64,000 nt of DNA from contig CAYMLL010000001.1 in the NCBI GenBank assembly GCA_964390645.1, forward strand, positions 1 to 64,000, in the 5' to 3' direction. How positions within the stretch are numbered: the first letter of the stretch is position 1; the number at the start of each line of letters is the position of its first letter. Source of the stretch: CAYMLL01 sp964390645 (GTDB taxonomy: Bacteria > Planctomycetota > UBA8108). Below are positions 38,120-46,545 of the stretch, in pieces. The position numbers and the translations under genes are program-made. Under the pieces are notes generated by a model. That model saw only the letters and a list, made by a program, of their open reading frames with translations. It was not told the origin of the DNA and ran no database searches.

Positions 38120-38605
38120 ATGGACTTCCTGGTTCCCGACAGCTTCTACGCATTCCTCTTCATCGGCGTCGGGCTCGTGCTCGTCTTTCTCGAGGTCTTC
38201 ATCCCGACCGGCGGGATCATGGGCATCGTCGCTGCCGCGGTTCTGTTCCTCGGGATCTGGGGGCTCTTCCATCACGGTCAGGCCGCACTCGGCTTCACGT
38301 CCATCGTGGTGTCGCTCGGCTTCAGCGGCGCCATGGTCGTCTTCATGCTGAGGCGAGTGCGACTGGTGGACGCCCAGGACGCCACGACGTTCACTTCCGT
38401 CGACGCGGGAATCGTCGGACTCGACGGCAAGCCGGGCGTCGCGGAGACGCCACTGCGACCCGCCGGCGTCGCGCGCATCGACGGACGGCGAGTCGACGTG
38501 GTCGCGCAGAGCAGTTTCATCGAACGAGAGTCTCCCGTGGAGGTCGTCGACACCAGCGGCAATCGAGTCGTGGTCCGAGAGATCGTCGGGGAGAGTAGGG
38601 AATAG
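38120..38605 (+). CDS. Short NfeD-family membrane protein
   Basis: A 161-residue NfeD protein: two TM segments at the N-terminus (FLFIGVGLVLVFLEVFIPTG, IMGIVAAAVLFLGIWGLF), a third near residue 55-75, and a C-terminal OB-fold (VGLDGKPGVAETPLRPAGVA, VDVVAQSSFIERESPVEVV). Family members partner flotillins and stomatins in membrane microdomains. It starts 14 bases after the long NfeD stop and 33 bases before floA, so it is cotranscribed. The ATG at 38120 is preceded by a GAGAG-like stretch. Confidence 0.85.
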   Translation: MDFLVPDSFYAFLFIGVGLVLVFLEVFIPTGGIMGIVAAAVLFLGIWGLFHHGQAALGFTSIVVSLGFSGAMVVFMLRRVRLVDAQDATTFTSVDAGIVGLDGKPGVAETPLRPAGVARIDGRRVDVVAQSSFIERESPVEVVDTSGNRVVVREIVGESRE

Positions 38606-38625
38606 AGAACGTCTTCCTGTGGGAA

Positions 38626-38632
38626 AAGGAGC
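38626..38632 (+). promoter_or_regulatory. Ribosome binding site of floA
   Basis: AAAGGAG, a near-perfect Shine-Dalgarno sequence six bases before the ATG at 38639. It is the strongest such site I noticed among the minimally spaced genes of this operon. Confidence 0.75.
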
Positions 38633-38638
38633 AGAGAC

Positions 38639-39721
38639 ATGGCTTCCCGACTGAGCTGGTTGGTGCCGTTCCTGGCAGCCGACGACGGCAATCCGCTGAC
38701 GGACAACTTATTTGTGACGGTGCTGATCTTCATCGCGCTGCTGATCGGCGTCTTCGTCGTCTTCTTTTTGATGAAGTTCGGGAAGCTCTGGCTGCAGGCC
38801 GTGTCCTCGAACTGCCACGTGCCGGTGAAGGAGTTCATCGGCATGTTCCTGCGAAAGATCAACTCGCGTGTCATCATCGATGTGCTGGTGATGGCGCAGA
38901 AGGCGGGCGTGCCGATCGATATCGAGAAGCTGCAGGCGCACGTGCTGGCGCGCGGCAACGTCCGCGCCACGGTGCAGTCGCTGGTGGCCGCATCTCGCGC
39001 GGACATCAATCTCACCTTCGAGCGCGCCGCCGCAATCGACCTCGCCGGCCGTGACGTGCTCGACGCGGTGCGCACGAGCGTCCACCCGAAGGTTATCGAC
39101 TGCCCGAGCCAGGTGCAGGGCAAGGCGACGATCGACGCAGTGGCACTGAACGGTATCCAGCTGCGCTGCAAGGCCCGCGTCACCGTGCGCACGAACCTGG
39201 GGCGCCTTGTCGGTGGCGCGACCGAGGAGACGGTAGTCGCCCGCGTCGGAGAGGGAATCGTCGCGGCGATCGGCCAGTCCGAGAGCCACAAGACCGTGCT
39301 GGCGAACCCGCGCAAGATCTCCCAGGAGGTGCTGAATTCGGGGCTCGACGCCGGCACCGCGTACGAGATCGTGTCGATCGACATCGCGGACATGGACGTC
39401 GGGGAGAACATCGGCGCCGTGCTGATGGCGAACCAGGCCGAGGCAGAGAAGCGCCGAGCCCAGGCCGAGGCGGAGGCGCAGCGCGCCCGCGCGGTCGCTC
39501 GAGGACAGGAGATGGAAGCGCTCGGCAAGGAGAACCGTGCACAGGTCATCCTCCAGGAGGCGGAGATCCCGAAGGCGATCGCCGAGGCCTTCCGCGGCGG
39601 CAACCTCGGAGTCATGGACTACTACAACCTGCGCAACGTGCAGGCGGACACCCAGATGCGCCGCAGCCTCGCGGGCGACGCGGACGATGGTGAGACGACC
39701 AGCGGTTCGGGGGCGAGCTGA
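38639..39721 (+). CDS. floA: Flotillin-like protein FloA
   Basis: A 360-residue SPFH-family scaffold that organises membrane microdomains. One TM segment (LFVTVLIFIALLIGVFVVFF, about residues 24-46) precedes the SPFH domain (VIIDVLVMAQKAGVPIDIEK, LNGIQLRCKARVTVRTNLGR). A long charged helix follows with EA repeats (ANQAEAEKRRAQAEAEAQRA) and the FloA-typical end (GVMDYYNLRNVQADTQMRRS). The length fits the FloA family (about 330 residues) plus a short Ser/Gly/Asp tail. The downstream gene overlaps its TGA by one base. The NfeD-NfeD-FloA arrangement is the usual one in bacteria that have FloA. Confidence 0.92.
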   Translation: MASRLSWLVPFLAADDGNPLTDNLFVTVLIFIALLIGVFVVFFLMKFGKLWLQAVSSNCHVPVKEFIGMFLRKINSRVIIDVLVMAQKAGVPIDIEKLQAHVLARGNVRATVQSLVAASRADINLTFERAAAIDLAGRDVLDAVRTSVHPKVIDCPSQVQGKATIDAVALNGIQLRCKARVTVRTNLGRLVGGATEETVVARVGEGIVAAIGQSESHKTVLANPRKISQEVLNSGLDAGTAYEIVSIDIADMDVGENIGAVLMANQAEAEKRRAQAEAEAQRARAVARGQEMEALGKENRAQVILQEAEIPKAIAEAFRGGNLGVMDYYNLRNVQADTQMRRSLAGDADDGETTSGSGAS

Positions 39722-40509
39722 TGGGAGATCGCGGCGAGTGGATCCAGATCCTCATGCTCTTGATCTTCGGAGGACTCTACGTCGCGCGCTGGGTGATCTC
39801 CAGGGCCTGGGGCGCGAGGCAGGAGAACGATCCTGCCGGGAGGCGGCCCGAGAAGCCGGGCCGGAAGAGTCCGGCGATCGAGATGCTCGAACGCCTGCGC
39901 GCCGAGAGCGAGCAGGCGCCCGCCGTCACGAAGGACGCACCCGTCACCGGCGCGCGGGCGGTCGGTGCCGCGGCGGCCGTCTACGATTACGGCTGCGACG
40001 ACGAGGATGCGCCGTTCGGTGACGACGACACCGCCGGCCAGCACGCCCTGCCCGACGACGTCGTCGGGAAGCGAGGCTCTCGGGCGTCACCCCGAGCCGC
40101 TTCACCGGCGATGGAGCCGCCGCAACTCCCGGGGCGGCCTTCGCTGCCGGCGGCTGAACCGACGCGCGGACGGGCTGCAGGTCGAAGCCAGGTGCCCGCG
40201 TCGACGGAAATCAACCTGTCCGCCGCGCATCCGCGCTCGCCGCGCGACCGCGTCGTCCACCCTCGTACCGAGACGGCGCGTCCTGCCGTCGCGGCGCCGC
40301 GCTCCGCCGACGAGCACGTCGAGATCTACAGCGAGATGGAGCTCTCGGACGCCGCCGCGGATCTCGGAATGGGACAGCTTCCTGTCGCGACGACGGCGAG
40401 GCCGGCGCCAACGCGGCTCAGAGGGCTCCTGCGAGCCCAGGGAATGACCCTTCGCCAGGCCCTGATCGGCCAGATCATCCTCGGCCCGCCCAGATCGCGC
40501 AGAGCTTGA
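39721..40509 (+). CDS. Hypothetical one-TM protein linked to floA
   Basis: A 262-residue protein I do not recognise. It has a single N-terminal TM segment (WIQILMLLIFGGLYVARWVI, about 7-26), a basic stretch, then a helical segment (PAIEMLERLRAESEQAPAV). A long disordered Pro/Ala/Arg-rich linker fills the middle. A short C-terminal block looks structured: LRGLLRAQGMTLRQALIGQI followed by ILGPPRSRR. The ATG overlaps the floA stop (TGATG), so it is coupled to FloA and probably works at the same membrane domain. The layout, a membrane anchor plus tether plus short end motif, suggests an adaptor. It is the last gene before the tRNA. Confidence 0.7.
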   Translation: MGDRGEWIQILMLLIFGGLYVARWVISRAWGARQENDPAGRRPEKPGRKSPAIEMLERLRAESEQAPAVTKDAPVTGARAVGAAAAVYDYGCDDEDAPFGDDDTAGQHALPDDVVGKRGSRASPRAASPAMEPPQLPGRPSLPAAEPTRGRAAGRSQVPASTEINLSAAHPRSPRDRVVHPRTETARPAVAAPRSADEHVEIYSEMELSDAAADLGMGQLPVATTARPAPTRLRGLLRAQGMTLRQALIGQIILGPPRSRRA

Positions 40510-40559
40510 TGGCCTGCCCCCGAGCCCGTAGACTGCGCCACCGGTCGCACCCCGCCCGG

Positions 40560-40646
40560 GCCAGAGTGGCGGAATTGGCAGACGCGCTAGATTCAAAATC
40601 TGGTTGGGTTATCCCAGTGTGGGTTCGAGTCCCACCTCTGGCACCA
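40560..40646 (+). tRNA. tRNA-Leu (anticodon CAA)
   Basis: A class II tRNA with a complete cloverleaf. Acceptor GCCAGAG pairs with CTCTGGC, followed by discriminator A and an encoded CCA end. The anticodon stem-loop is CTAGA-TTCAAAA-TCTGG with anticodon CAA, reading UUG Leu codons. The long variable arm GGG-TTAT-CCC is typical of tRNA-Leu. The T-arm is GTGGG-TTCGAGT-CCCAC. It lies at the junction between the floA operon and a region of different composition, a common position for integrated elements. Confidence 0.95.
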
Positions 40647-40693
40647 TTCACCGCAAGGACCTACGAAGACCGCCGCGAGCCCCCTAGCGGCGG

Positions 40694-40802
40694 TGGACCT
40701 GGCCCCGCCCCCCCCGACCCCCTCCCCCCCCCCCGCCCCAAACCCCCCCACCCCCCCCCCCCCCCCCCCGCGCCCCGGGCGGGGGGGGCTGGACCTGGCC
40801 CC
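40694..40802. repeat. C-run/G-run tract between 13-bp direct repeats
   Basis: TGGACCTGGCCCC occurs at 40694-40706 and 40790-40802, 96 bases apart. In between is almost pure C, turning to G near the right end. The layout matches the two homopolymer-flanked N gaps in recC and recD but here has been closed without N. It is likely an assembly artefact rather than genomic sequence. Confidence 0.8.
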
Positions 40803-40859
40803 TCCGCGACGGACCGCGTCCCCCGTCGCGGGTATCGCACAGCTCCCGACGCAGTCCCC

Positions 40860-41200
40860 TGAGCGCAGCCCCGAGCGCTGTCGACAGCCTCCGGGCCGGT
40901 GGACGAGACCCCGAGTCGAGGCGTGGGATCAGAATCCGTCGTACTCTGCGCACCGGCCCTCCCACAAGGGCTGCACGTTCCTGATCGAGTCGAGGCTCTG
41001 CGGGCAGGAGCCCGTCACGCAGCTTGCCGTCGAAGGGCTCGACACGGCGGTGTTCCCGGGGACTTCCCGGCCCGATGAACAAGGTGCCGACCCCGACCGG
41101 GTCCAGCCAGTCCCGAACTGCCTCCGCCGTGCACTCCGGGCCGTTGTCGGCAGAAAGTGCCTCCGGCGGCCCTCGACGAGCGACAATCGTCGCCTGGACT
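40860..41200 (-). pseudogene. Decayed IS3-family transposase (DDE domain C-terminal remnant)
   Basis: The minus strand encodes ALSADNGPECTAEAVRDWLD then VGVGTLFIGPGSPREHRRVE and PFDGKLRDGLLP. This matches the end of the IS3 OrfB integrase core (consensus SDNGPEF..AVR.WL, G..TL.I.PGSP.EN...ESFN.KLRDE). The catalytic DN pair remains, but the PGSPWEN motif reads PGSPREH. Downstream homology jumps frames (PQSLDSIRN.QPLWEGRCAEY, then a degenerate form of RPHSSLGYRPP), so at least two frameshifts have occurred. No OrfA, inverted repeats or N-terminal half are visible. It lies about 215 bases after the tRNA-Leu. Confidence 0.75.
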
Positions 41201-41426
41201 CGTTCCCATCGAACTCCCCACACAGAGCGATCCGGGGCGGTGGGCACGGTGGAGGAAGCGGCGCCGGCTTCGAGGTCGAGCCCGTTTTTCCGGGGGCCGA
41301 GCCGCCTTCGGCTCGCGATCGCGGGCGCGTTTCACGGTGACGGTGCGGCGCAGCTTCCACGAACGACGCAAGCTGGAGTAGACTCAACGTGGCTCGCCCT
41401 GACCGCCATCGTTTTCGAGGCCACTG

Positions 41427-42716
41427 ATGCGTCCGACCCCGAGACCTTTTTCGATGAAACTCCATACGTGTTCTCGCTGTCTTGGCGCGTCGATACTCTC
41501 TCTGGCGTTGACCCCTTCGGCCTCGTCCGACGAACACTTGAGATGGAACGTGAGCATCGCGGGGTTGCCTCCCAACTCCATCTCCGGTTCAGCGACGAGA
41601 GTGAGCTTCGAGAACAAGTCGGACTGCAAGGTGAAGATCTTCTGGGTCCGGTACAACGGTGAACTGAAGTCCTACGGGGAGCTGAATCCCGGGGCCAAGC
41701 GCCAGCAGAAGACCTTTGCCAACTCGAGCTGGCTGATCACGGACACGAATGACGAGCCGCTGGGGTACTTTCGGACAACGCACAGGGTCGCGACGGCGGT
41801 AATCCCGAGACGTACCGGGAAGCCGATCCCGCGCTCCAGGCGATATACATCGCGCTCGAAGGCCGACGCTGTTACCTGGCAAGAGGAGCTGCGGTCCACA
41901 TTCCTCGAGCTGCTCGAGATGCAGGACCTGGTTTCACGCGACAAGCCGAATCCGCTGACGGCGAAGACCATCTCCTCGAAAGACAGAGGGAAGTACCGCT
42001 TCCGGGAAGTGGAAGTCAACAGCACCCCGGCAAGCCGCATCAAGGTGGTGCTCACATTGCCGAACAACATCCGGGGCCCGTCCCCGGCAGTCGTCGCGAT
42101 CGCGGGGCATGGCGGCAGTCGACATTCTTGCTACGAACCGGGCGGGTTCGCCTCCGTCCTGGCAGAGAGAGGATACGTCACCGTCTCCACGAGAATCAGC
42201 CAGCACAGCATCCGGGAACGGGGCCGCACCATGATGGGCGAACGCTTGTGGGACCTGATGCGATGTGTGGATCTACTCACTTCGCTGGACGAGGTGGATC
42301 CCGGGCGAATCGGCTGTGCAGGAAACTCGCTGGGGGGCGAGATGGCCATGTGGCTGGGTGCGATGGACGCGCGAGTCAAGGCCACGGTGAGTGCCGGCTT
42401 CCTGACGCGGATGGACCAGCTGGAGAAGAACCACTGCCGGTGCTGGAAGTTCGCCGGCCTGCGAAAACTCGCCGACTTCTCCGACGTCTACGCGCTGACC
42501 GCGCCTCGAGCGTTGTTGTGCCAGAACGGCTTGAAGGAGCGCCCGACCTGGTTCACGGTCGCCATCGCCCGAGAAGCGCTGAACGACATCGAGCCCATCT
42601 ATGCCGATCTCGGCGAGCCCCGGAATCTGGAGTTCCTGGCTCACGAAGGTGGTCACGTGATCGAGGTGCCAGGTCTCCTGAGCTTCTTCCGGAAGCATCT
42701 CAGAGGCTCGGACTGA
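41427..42716 (+). CDS. Exported VHL-beta-domain / alpha-beta hydrolase fusion
   Basis: A 429-residue protein with two parts. Residues about 53-120 resemble the beta domain of the von Hippel-Lindau protein: VSFENKSDCKVKIFWVRYNG, ELKSYGELNPGAKRQQKTFA and SSWLITDTNDEPLG parallel the human pattern of F.NRS....V.WL.FDG, Y..L.PG and .WL..D. From about residue 150 it is an alpha/beta hydrolase of the dienelactone/acetyl-esterase type: AIAGHGGSRHSCYEPG, nucleophile elbow AGNSLGGEMAMWLG (Ser near 301) and HEGGH (His near 410). A signal peptide (LGASILSLALTPSASS) implies secretion. GAGG six bases before the ATG at 41427 favours that start; the ATG at 41454 would give a shorter leader. Confidence 0.82.
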   Translation: MRPTPRPFSMKLHTCSRCLGASILSLALTPSASSDEHLRWNVSIAGLPPNSISGSATRVSFENKSDCKVKIFWVRYNGELKSYGELNPGAKRQQKTFANSSWLITDTNDEPLGYFRTTHRVATAVIPRRTGKPIPRSRRYTSRSKADAVTWQEELRSTFLELLEMQDLVSRDKPNPLTAKTISSKDRGKYRFREVEVNSTPASRIKVVLTLPNNIRGPSPAVVAIAGHGGSRHSCYEPGGFASVLAERGYVTVSTRISQHSIRERGRTMMGERLWDLMRCVDLLTSLDEVDPGRIGCAGNSLGGEMAMWLGAMDARVKATVSAGFLTRMDQLEKNHCRCWKFAGLRKLADFSDVYALTAPRALLCQNGLKERPTWFTVAIAREALNDIEPIYADLGEPRNLEFLAHEGGHVIEVPGLLSFFRKHLRGSD

Positions 42717-43081
42717 CGTGTGGACGACGTTCTCGATGGGTGCCGAACGCGTGTCCTGCGCCCCTGCGTGGAGCCGTCGGTGCTCGGTCAGCTCATGGCG
42801 GTCGCCGGTCCGTCCGGGTGACGACACAGCTCCCGCGATCGGTGACGCACCGGGGCCCCTTCAGAGTTGACGTCGCCCCGACCACGATGTTCCGCGCTGA
42901 CGGAGGTCCGTCGGAAACCTCCCGGATGTCGTGAAGCGCTGCTGTCCCTCGAGCCCGACGATCGCCGGAACATCGTCAAACGGTCCTCGGACCCGTCGAG
43001 CCACTTCGAGGAGGACTCTCGACAGCGGTCCAGCCCGCATGTCTCACCGCTTCCTGCTGCGAAATCGGTGAGAAACCCGGA
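42717..43081. other. 365-base intergenic region
   Basis: This lies between the convergent hydrolase and aminotransferase genes. I see no coding frame, RNA gene or clear terminator in it. Confidence 0.6.
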
Positions 43082-44425
43082 CTAGGTGCCGAGGACTTCA
43101 GTGATCGAGTCCCGCAGAATTTCCACGAGGCGACAGAGCTGCGCCTCCGTGGTGACGATGGGCGGAGCGATGCAGTAGACGTCCCCGCGAAGGCGCGAGA
43201 ACAAGCCGCGTGCGCGGGTCGCCTGGTGGACGCGAGCTCCGATCTTCTCGTGCGAAGGAAACTCGGCTCTGGTCGCCCTGTCGGCCACCATCTCCACGGC
43301 GGTCATCAGCCCCAACCCGCGGATGTCTCCCACGTGGGGGTGGTCGGCGAGGGCCTCCCGCAGCTGCCCCAGCAGGAACTCGCCCTTCTCGGCTGCCTGG
43401 GACACAAATCCCTCGGCGTCCATGATGTCGAGATTTCGAAGCGCCACGGCACAGCCGACCGGATGCGCGCTGTAGGTGAAAGCGTGCATCCAGACCGAGT
43501 CCGGGGTGTCGATCGTCTCGGCAACCTCGTCGTTGACGCCGATGCCTCCGAGCGGGAAGTACCCGGAGGTGATCCCCTTGGCGAACTGGATCATGTCCGG
43601 TTCGACGCTCCAGTGTTCCAGCCCGAAGGGTCGTCCCGTGCGACCGAAGCCGGTGATCACCTCATCGGCAACGAAGAGCACATCGTACTGATCGCAGATC
43701 TGGCGAATGCGCGGGAAGTAATCGTCCTGGGGCACGATGACTCCCCCCGCCCCTTGCACGGGCTCGGCCAGGAACATCGCCACCGTCTCGGGGCCTTCGC
43801 GCGTGATCGCTCGCTCCAGCTCGTTCGCCGCCGCGACCCCCGGACTCTCGCCGTTTGCAGTCTCGTAGCGATACGGATACGGGGAAGGGATGTGCACGAA
43901 CCCGGGCACACGAGGCTCGAACATCGGCCAGTAGCTCGAAATGCCGGTGGCGCTCATCGCGGCCAGGGTCACGCCGTGATAGCCCCACTGACGCGAGATG
44001 ACCTTCGTCTTCTCGGGCCGGCCCTTCGCCTTCCAGTAGTAACGGGCGGTCTTGAAGCTCGTATCGCTGGCTTCGCCGCCTCCGGAGGTGAAAAAGAAGC
44101 GGTTGATCGATGGGTACGTGATTCCTGCCAGGCGCTCCGCAAGCTCGATCGCGCGGGGATTCGAGCTGCCCGCATAGCCGGAGCAGTAGGCGAGTGACCG
44201 CATCTGCCGTGCGGCGACCTCGGCCAGCTCCTTGCGGCCGTGCCCCGCGATGACGTTCCACAGACCGGAGATCCCGTCGAGGTATTCCTTGCCGTCCGCG
44301 TCGGTCAGCACGGCTCCCTCGCCTTTCACCCAAACGTGGCCCTGCTCGTGAAGAGCCGGATCGTGAAGCGGGTGAATCATGTGCGCCCGGTCACGGGACA
44401 ACAGCTCATTCTTGACACTGGCCAT
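43082..44425 (-). CDS. Class III (omega-) aminotransferase
   Basis: A 447-residue fold-type I PLP enzyme. Landmarks are WVKGEGAVLTDADGKEYLDG and FFTSGGGEASDTSFKTARYY (phosphate site), GYHGVTLAAMSATG, FVADEVITGFGRTG (PLP-ring Asp near 254) and MIQFAKGITSGYFPLGGIGV (Schiff-base Lys near 283). The sequence resembles omega-amino acid or diamine:pyruvate transaminases that remove terminal amino groups from non-alpha amino acids, amines or taurine-like compounds. I chose the ATG at 44425 because the leader beyond it does not read as protein. It sits in the island with a second aminotransferase and an amidase, suggesting catabolism of nitrogen-containing compounds; the exact amine is not visible. 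Confidence 0.9.
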   Translation of the reverse strand: MASVKNELLSRDRAHMIHPLHDPALHEQGHVWVKGEGAVLTDADGKEYLDGISGLWNVIAGHGRKELAEVAARQMRSLAYCSGYAGSSNPRAIELAERLAGITYPSINRFFFTSGGGEASDTSFKTARYYWKAKGRPEKTKVISRQWGYHGVTLAAMSATGISSYWPMFEPRVPGFVHIPSPYPYRYETANGESPGVAAANELERAITREGPETVAMFLAEPVQGAGGVIVPQDDYFPRIRQICDQYDVLFVADEVITGFGRTGRPFGLEHWSVEPDMIQFAKGITSGYFPLGGIGVNDEVAETIDTPDSVWMHAFTYSAHPVGCAVALRNLDIMDAEGFVSQAAEKGEFLLGQLREALADHPHVGDIRGLGLMTAVEMVADRATRAEFPSHEKIGARVHQATRARGLFSRLRGDVYCIAPPIVTTEAQLCRLVEILRDSITEVLGT

Positions 44426-44911
44426 GCTTGTTTCCTGCTGAGGGTGTAACCACGATCGATCACGTGGGCGAGAGAAACAGGCCGGGGAGATCGTCAACGC
44501 GCTCCATGAGGCGCGCCTCCATCCGGCTCCCTGACGCGGGGAGTCCACCGACGAGACGATCCTCACGATCCGGACCTCCGCAGACGATTGTGGGTTCCGG
44601 AGAGTCTGACGGGTGCGGTTCCGGAGAACCTGACGCCAGCTCTCGCGTGAAGATGCCTCAGGGCTCGACCAGCCGCAAGGTCGCTCCGGCCGCGGTCGCC
44701 CCGGTCCCGGGCAGGTCACCCATCGTGTCGAGAAGGCTCACGCCGCGCACCACGATCACCAGGTCCATCGGGTTGCAGATGCAGAAACAGCGAACGCAGC
44801 GAGCGAGATTCGCCCCGGCGTTCACCGCGCTGTGAAGGTGCCGTGCCGAACACAGAGCGAGGCGGATTTGGCCCCGGATCGATGGGCTCGACAGTCCGAC
44901 CGACGGTCCAC
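44426..44911. other. 486-base intergenic region with a possible gene remnant
   Basis: No complete gene. On the minus strand a frame ending at the TGA at 44658-44660 reads plausibly for about 55 residues (NAGANLARCVRCFCICNPMD, then LVIVVRGVSLLDTMGDLPG, then ATAAGATLRLVEP) but has no start and no family I recognise. It may be the tail of a lost gene. Nothing else is visible. Confidence 0.4.
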
Positions 44912-45952
44912 TTATTGACAGATCGCTCCCGGGTCGGCGCAGTCGAAGGCGTCATCGCCCGTCGGGTCGGGGCCACACTCCTCGGCAAGGGTCTCCGTGC
45001 CGGAGGGCGACGGCGGGGCCGGAGAGTCGCCTCCGAGAAACAGGAAGCCGAAGACCCGTACCGCGTCGGTCAACGCAATCGCTCCGTCGTCGTCGGCGTC
45101 ACCCGAATCCATGCACACCGGCGCCGGGCCGCCCAGAAACAGGAAGTTCAGGATCAGGATACCGTCGGTCAGGTCGATCCTGCCGTTCGAGTTCGGATCG
45201 CCGCGAACGAAGCCGGAGACCGGACAGGGCGGGCAAGCGTCGTCGTCGCAGTCGACGAGCCCGTCGTCGTCATCATCGGTCTCATTGTCGCAGATCTCCT
45301 TGGGCACCATCGACAGATCGTCGTAGTACATCGGAGACGTGCCGGCGGGTGCCCACAGGTCGACTCCCGCGAACTCGGTGCCGTTCCAGGTAAAGTCGCC
45401 CAGCAGCTCGTCGTTGTAGAACATCCTGGCCAGCTGGATGTCGAGGTCGATCTCGAGCCGGACCTCGACCCACTCATCCCGCACCATGGGCACCGAGTTG
45501 GCAGCGTTGCCGGCGTAGTCGACTTGCCCTCGATCGAGAAAGAACCGCATCTCGCCGCCCCACACCAGCGGCGCCGGGTGGCTCACCATGAAGTTGATGG
45601 CGGGATTGGTCCCGAACGTCGAGTCGGACGGGATGTACGTCATCGCGCTGAACGTGTACTGACCGGAGACCCTGTCGGGAAACTGCCAGACCACGTCGGT
45701 CCAGTTGCCCGGATCGCCGCCGCCGATCTCCAGCGAGTTGCCGGCACTCAACGCGAACTCACTGCTCAACGGGGCACCGTAGTCCGGGTTCGGATCGCCG
45801 TCCCAGCCGATCCAGTCTCCCTGGTCGACGATGTTGGATCCGACGTCGTACGAATCAAAGTCCTCGAAGAAGCTCTCGAACGCCGACGTCGTCTCTGCCA
45901 GGCTCATGGCAAGAGTCGCAACAAGAATCACGCTGGTCGTCCTGCCACGCAT
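44912..45952 (-). CDS. Exported protein with LamG-like domain and C-terminal dockerin-like cassette
   Basis: About 346 residues. A signal peptide (VILVATLAMSLAETTSA) precedes a jelly-roll-like N-terminal domain (DFDSYDVGSNIVDQGDWIGW, EWVEVRLEIDLDIQLARMFY, NDELLGDFTWNGTEF). An acidic calcium-type stretch (NETDDDDDGLVDCDDDACPP) follows. The end is the dockerin-like cassette: GDPNSNGRIDLTDGILILNF, SGDADDDGAIALTDAVRVFG, each with FLFLGG. This is the third copy of that cassette in the window and ties this part of the island to the host proteome. I chose the second ATG (45952) because GGGGAG lies seven bases upstream. Function is unknown; carbohydrate binding at the surface is a reasonable guess. 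Confidence 0.8.
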   Translation of the reverse strand: MRGRTTSVILVATLAMSLAETTSAFESFFEDFDSYDVGSNIVDQGDWIGWDGDPNPDYGAPLSSEFALSAGNSLEIGGGDPGNWTDVVWQFPDRVSGQYTFSAMTYIPSDSTFGTNPAINFMVSHPAPLVWGGEMRFFLDRGQVDYAGNAANSVPMVRDEWVEVRLEIDLDIQLARMFYNDELLGDFTWNGTEFAGVDLWAPAGTSPMYYDDLSMVPKEICDNETDDDDDGLVDCDDDACPPCPVSGFVRGDPNSNGRIDLTDGILILNFLFLGGPAPVCMDSGDADDDGAIALTDAVRVFGFLFLGGDSPAPPSPSGTETLAEECGPDPTGDDAFDCADPGAICQ

Positions 45953-45959
45953 CACCATT

Positions 45960-45965
45960 CTCCCC
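45960..45965 (-). promoter_or_regulatory. Ribosome binding site of the LamG-dockerin gene
   Basis: GGGGAG on the minus strand, seven bases before the ATG at 45952 and only one before the alternative ATG at 45958. It favours the downstream start. Confidence 0.6.
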
Positions 45966-46545
45966 GGGTATGGATACGTTTGCTGAGGTGCCTGCCCTTG
46001 AAGGACAGCGGTCACGAGTTCCCGAGAACCTCGACCCGTGTTCACGAACCCGACCCCCGATCACGGCATTTTCACCGTGCCCTGGCCGGATTGCAAGAAG
46101 CCGCCGACGTCGGGACCCAGCTGGCCCACCGACACGGACCGCGGCCTCTCGAGGCGAGCACCGCAGGCGCCGGACTCGAGTCTCGCCTCGGCGGACGGCT
46201 GACGGGTCGCGCGAGCCGCCGTGGACGCTGGCGCCGGCCGTGACGTGTTGCGAGATCCGGCATCACCCGTCTCGCGACTCCGAGTCATGAGAGAGCTCGG
46301 CGCCCGAGCTTCTGCCGGCGGCGACACCCGGGTGTGCTCCTTCTGCGCGATGGCTCAGGTCGTGAGAAGCGACCGCTGGTATCGTCCGCCCGCGGAGCGT
46401 CGGACGCGCTCTGCGGTTCGCAGACTCGTTCGTCAAGACGGTAAACAGCCCCTCGGGACTCGATCACCCTGCCGACTCGACGCGGGAACGATCGCCGGCG
46501 ACCCACCCCGGATCTCGACGTCGAGGCGGCCTCCATGTGGAAGCT
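45966..46545. other. 580-base region without a gene
   Basis: I see no credible coding frame or RNA here; open frames are arginine-rich and look like composition artefacts. It separates the dockerin gene from the decayed OYE gene and may contain further decayed sequence. Confidence 0.5.
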
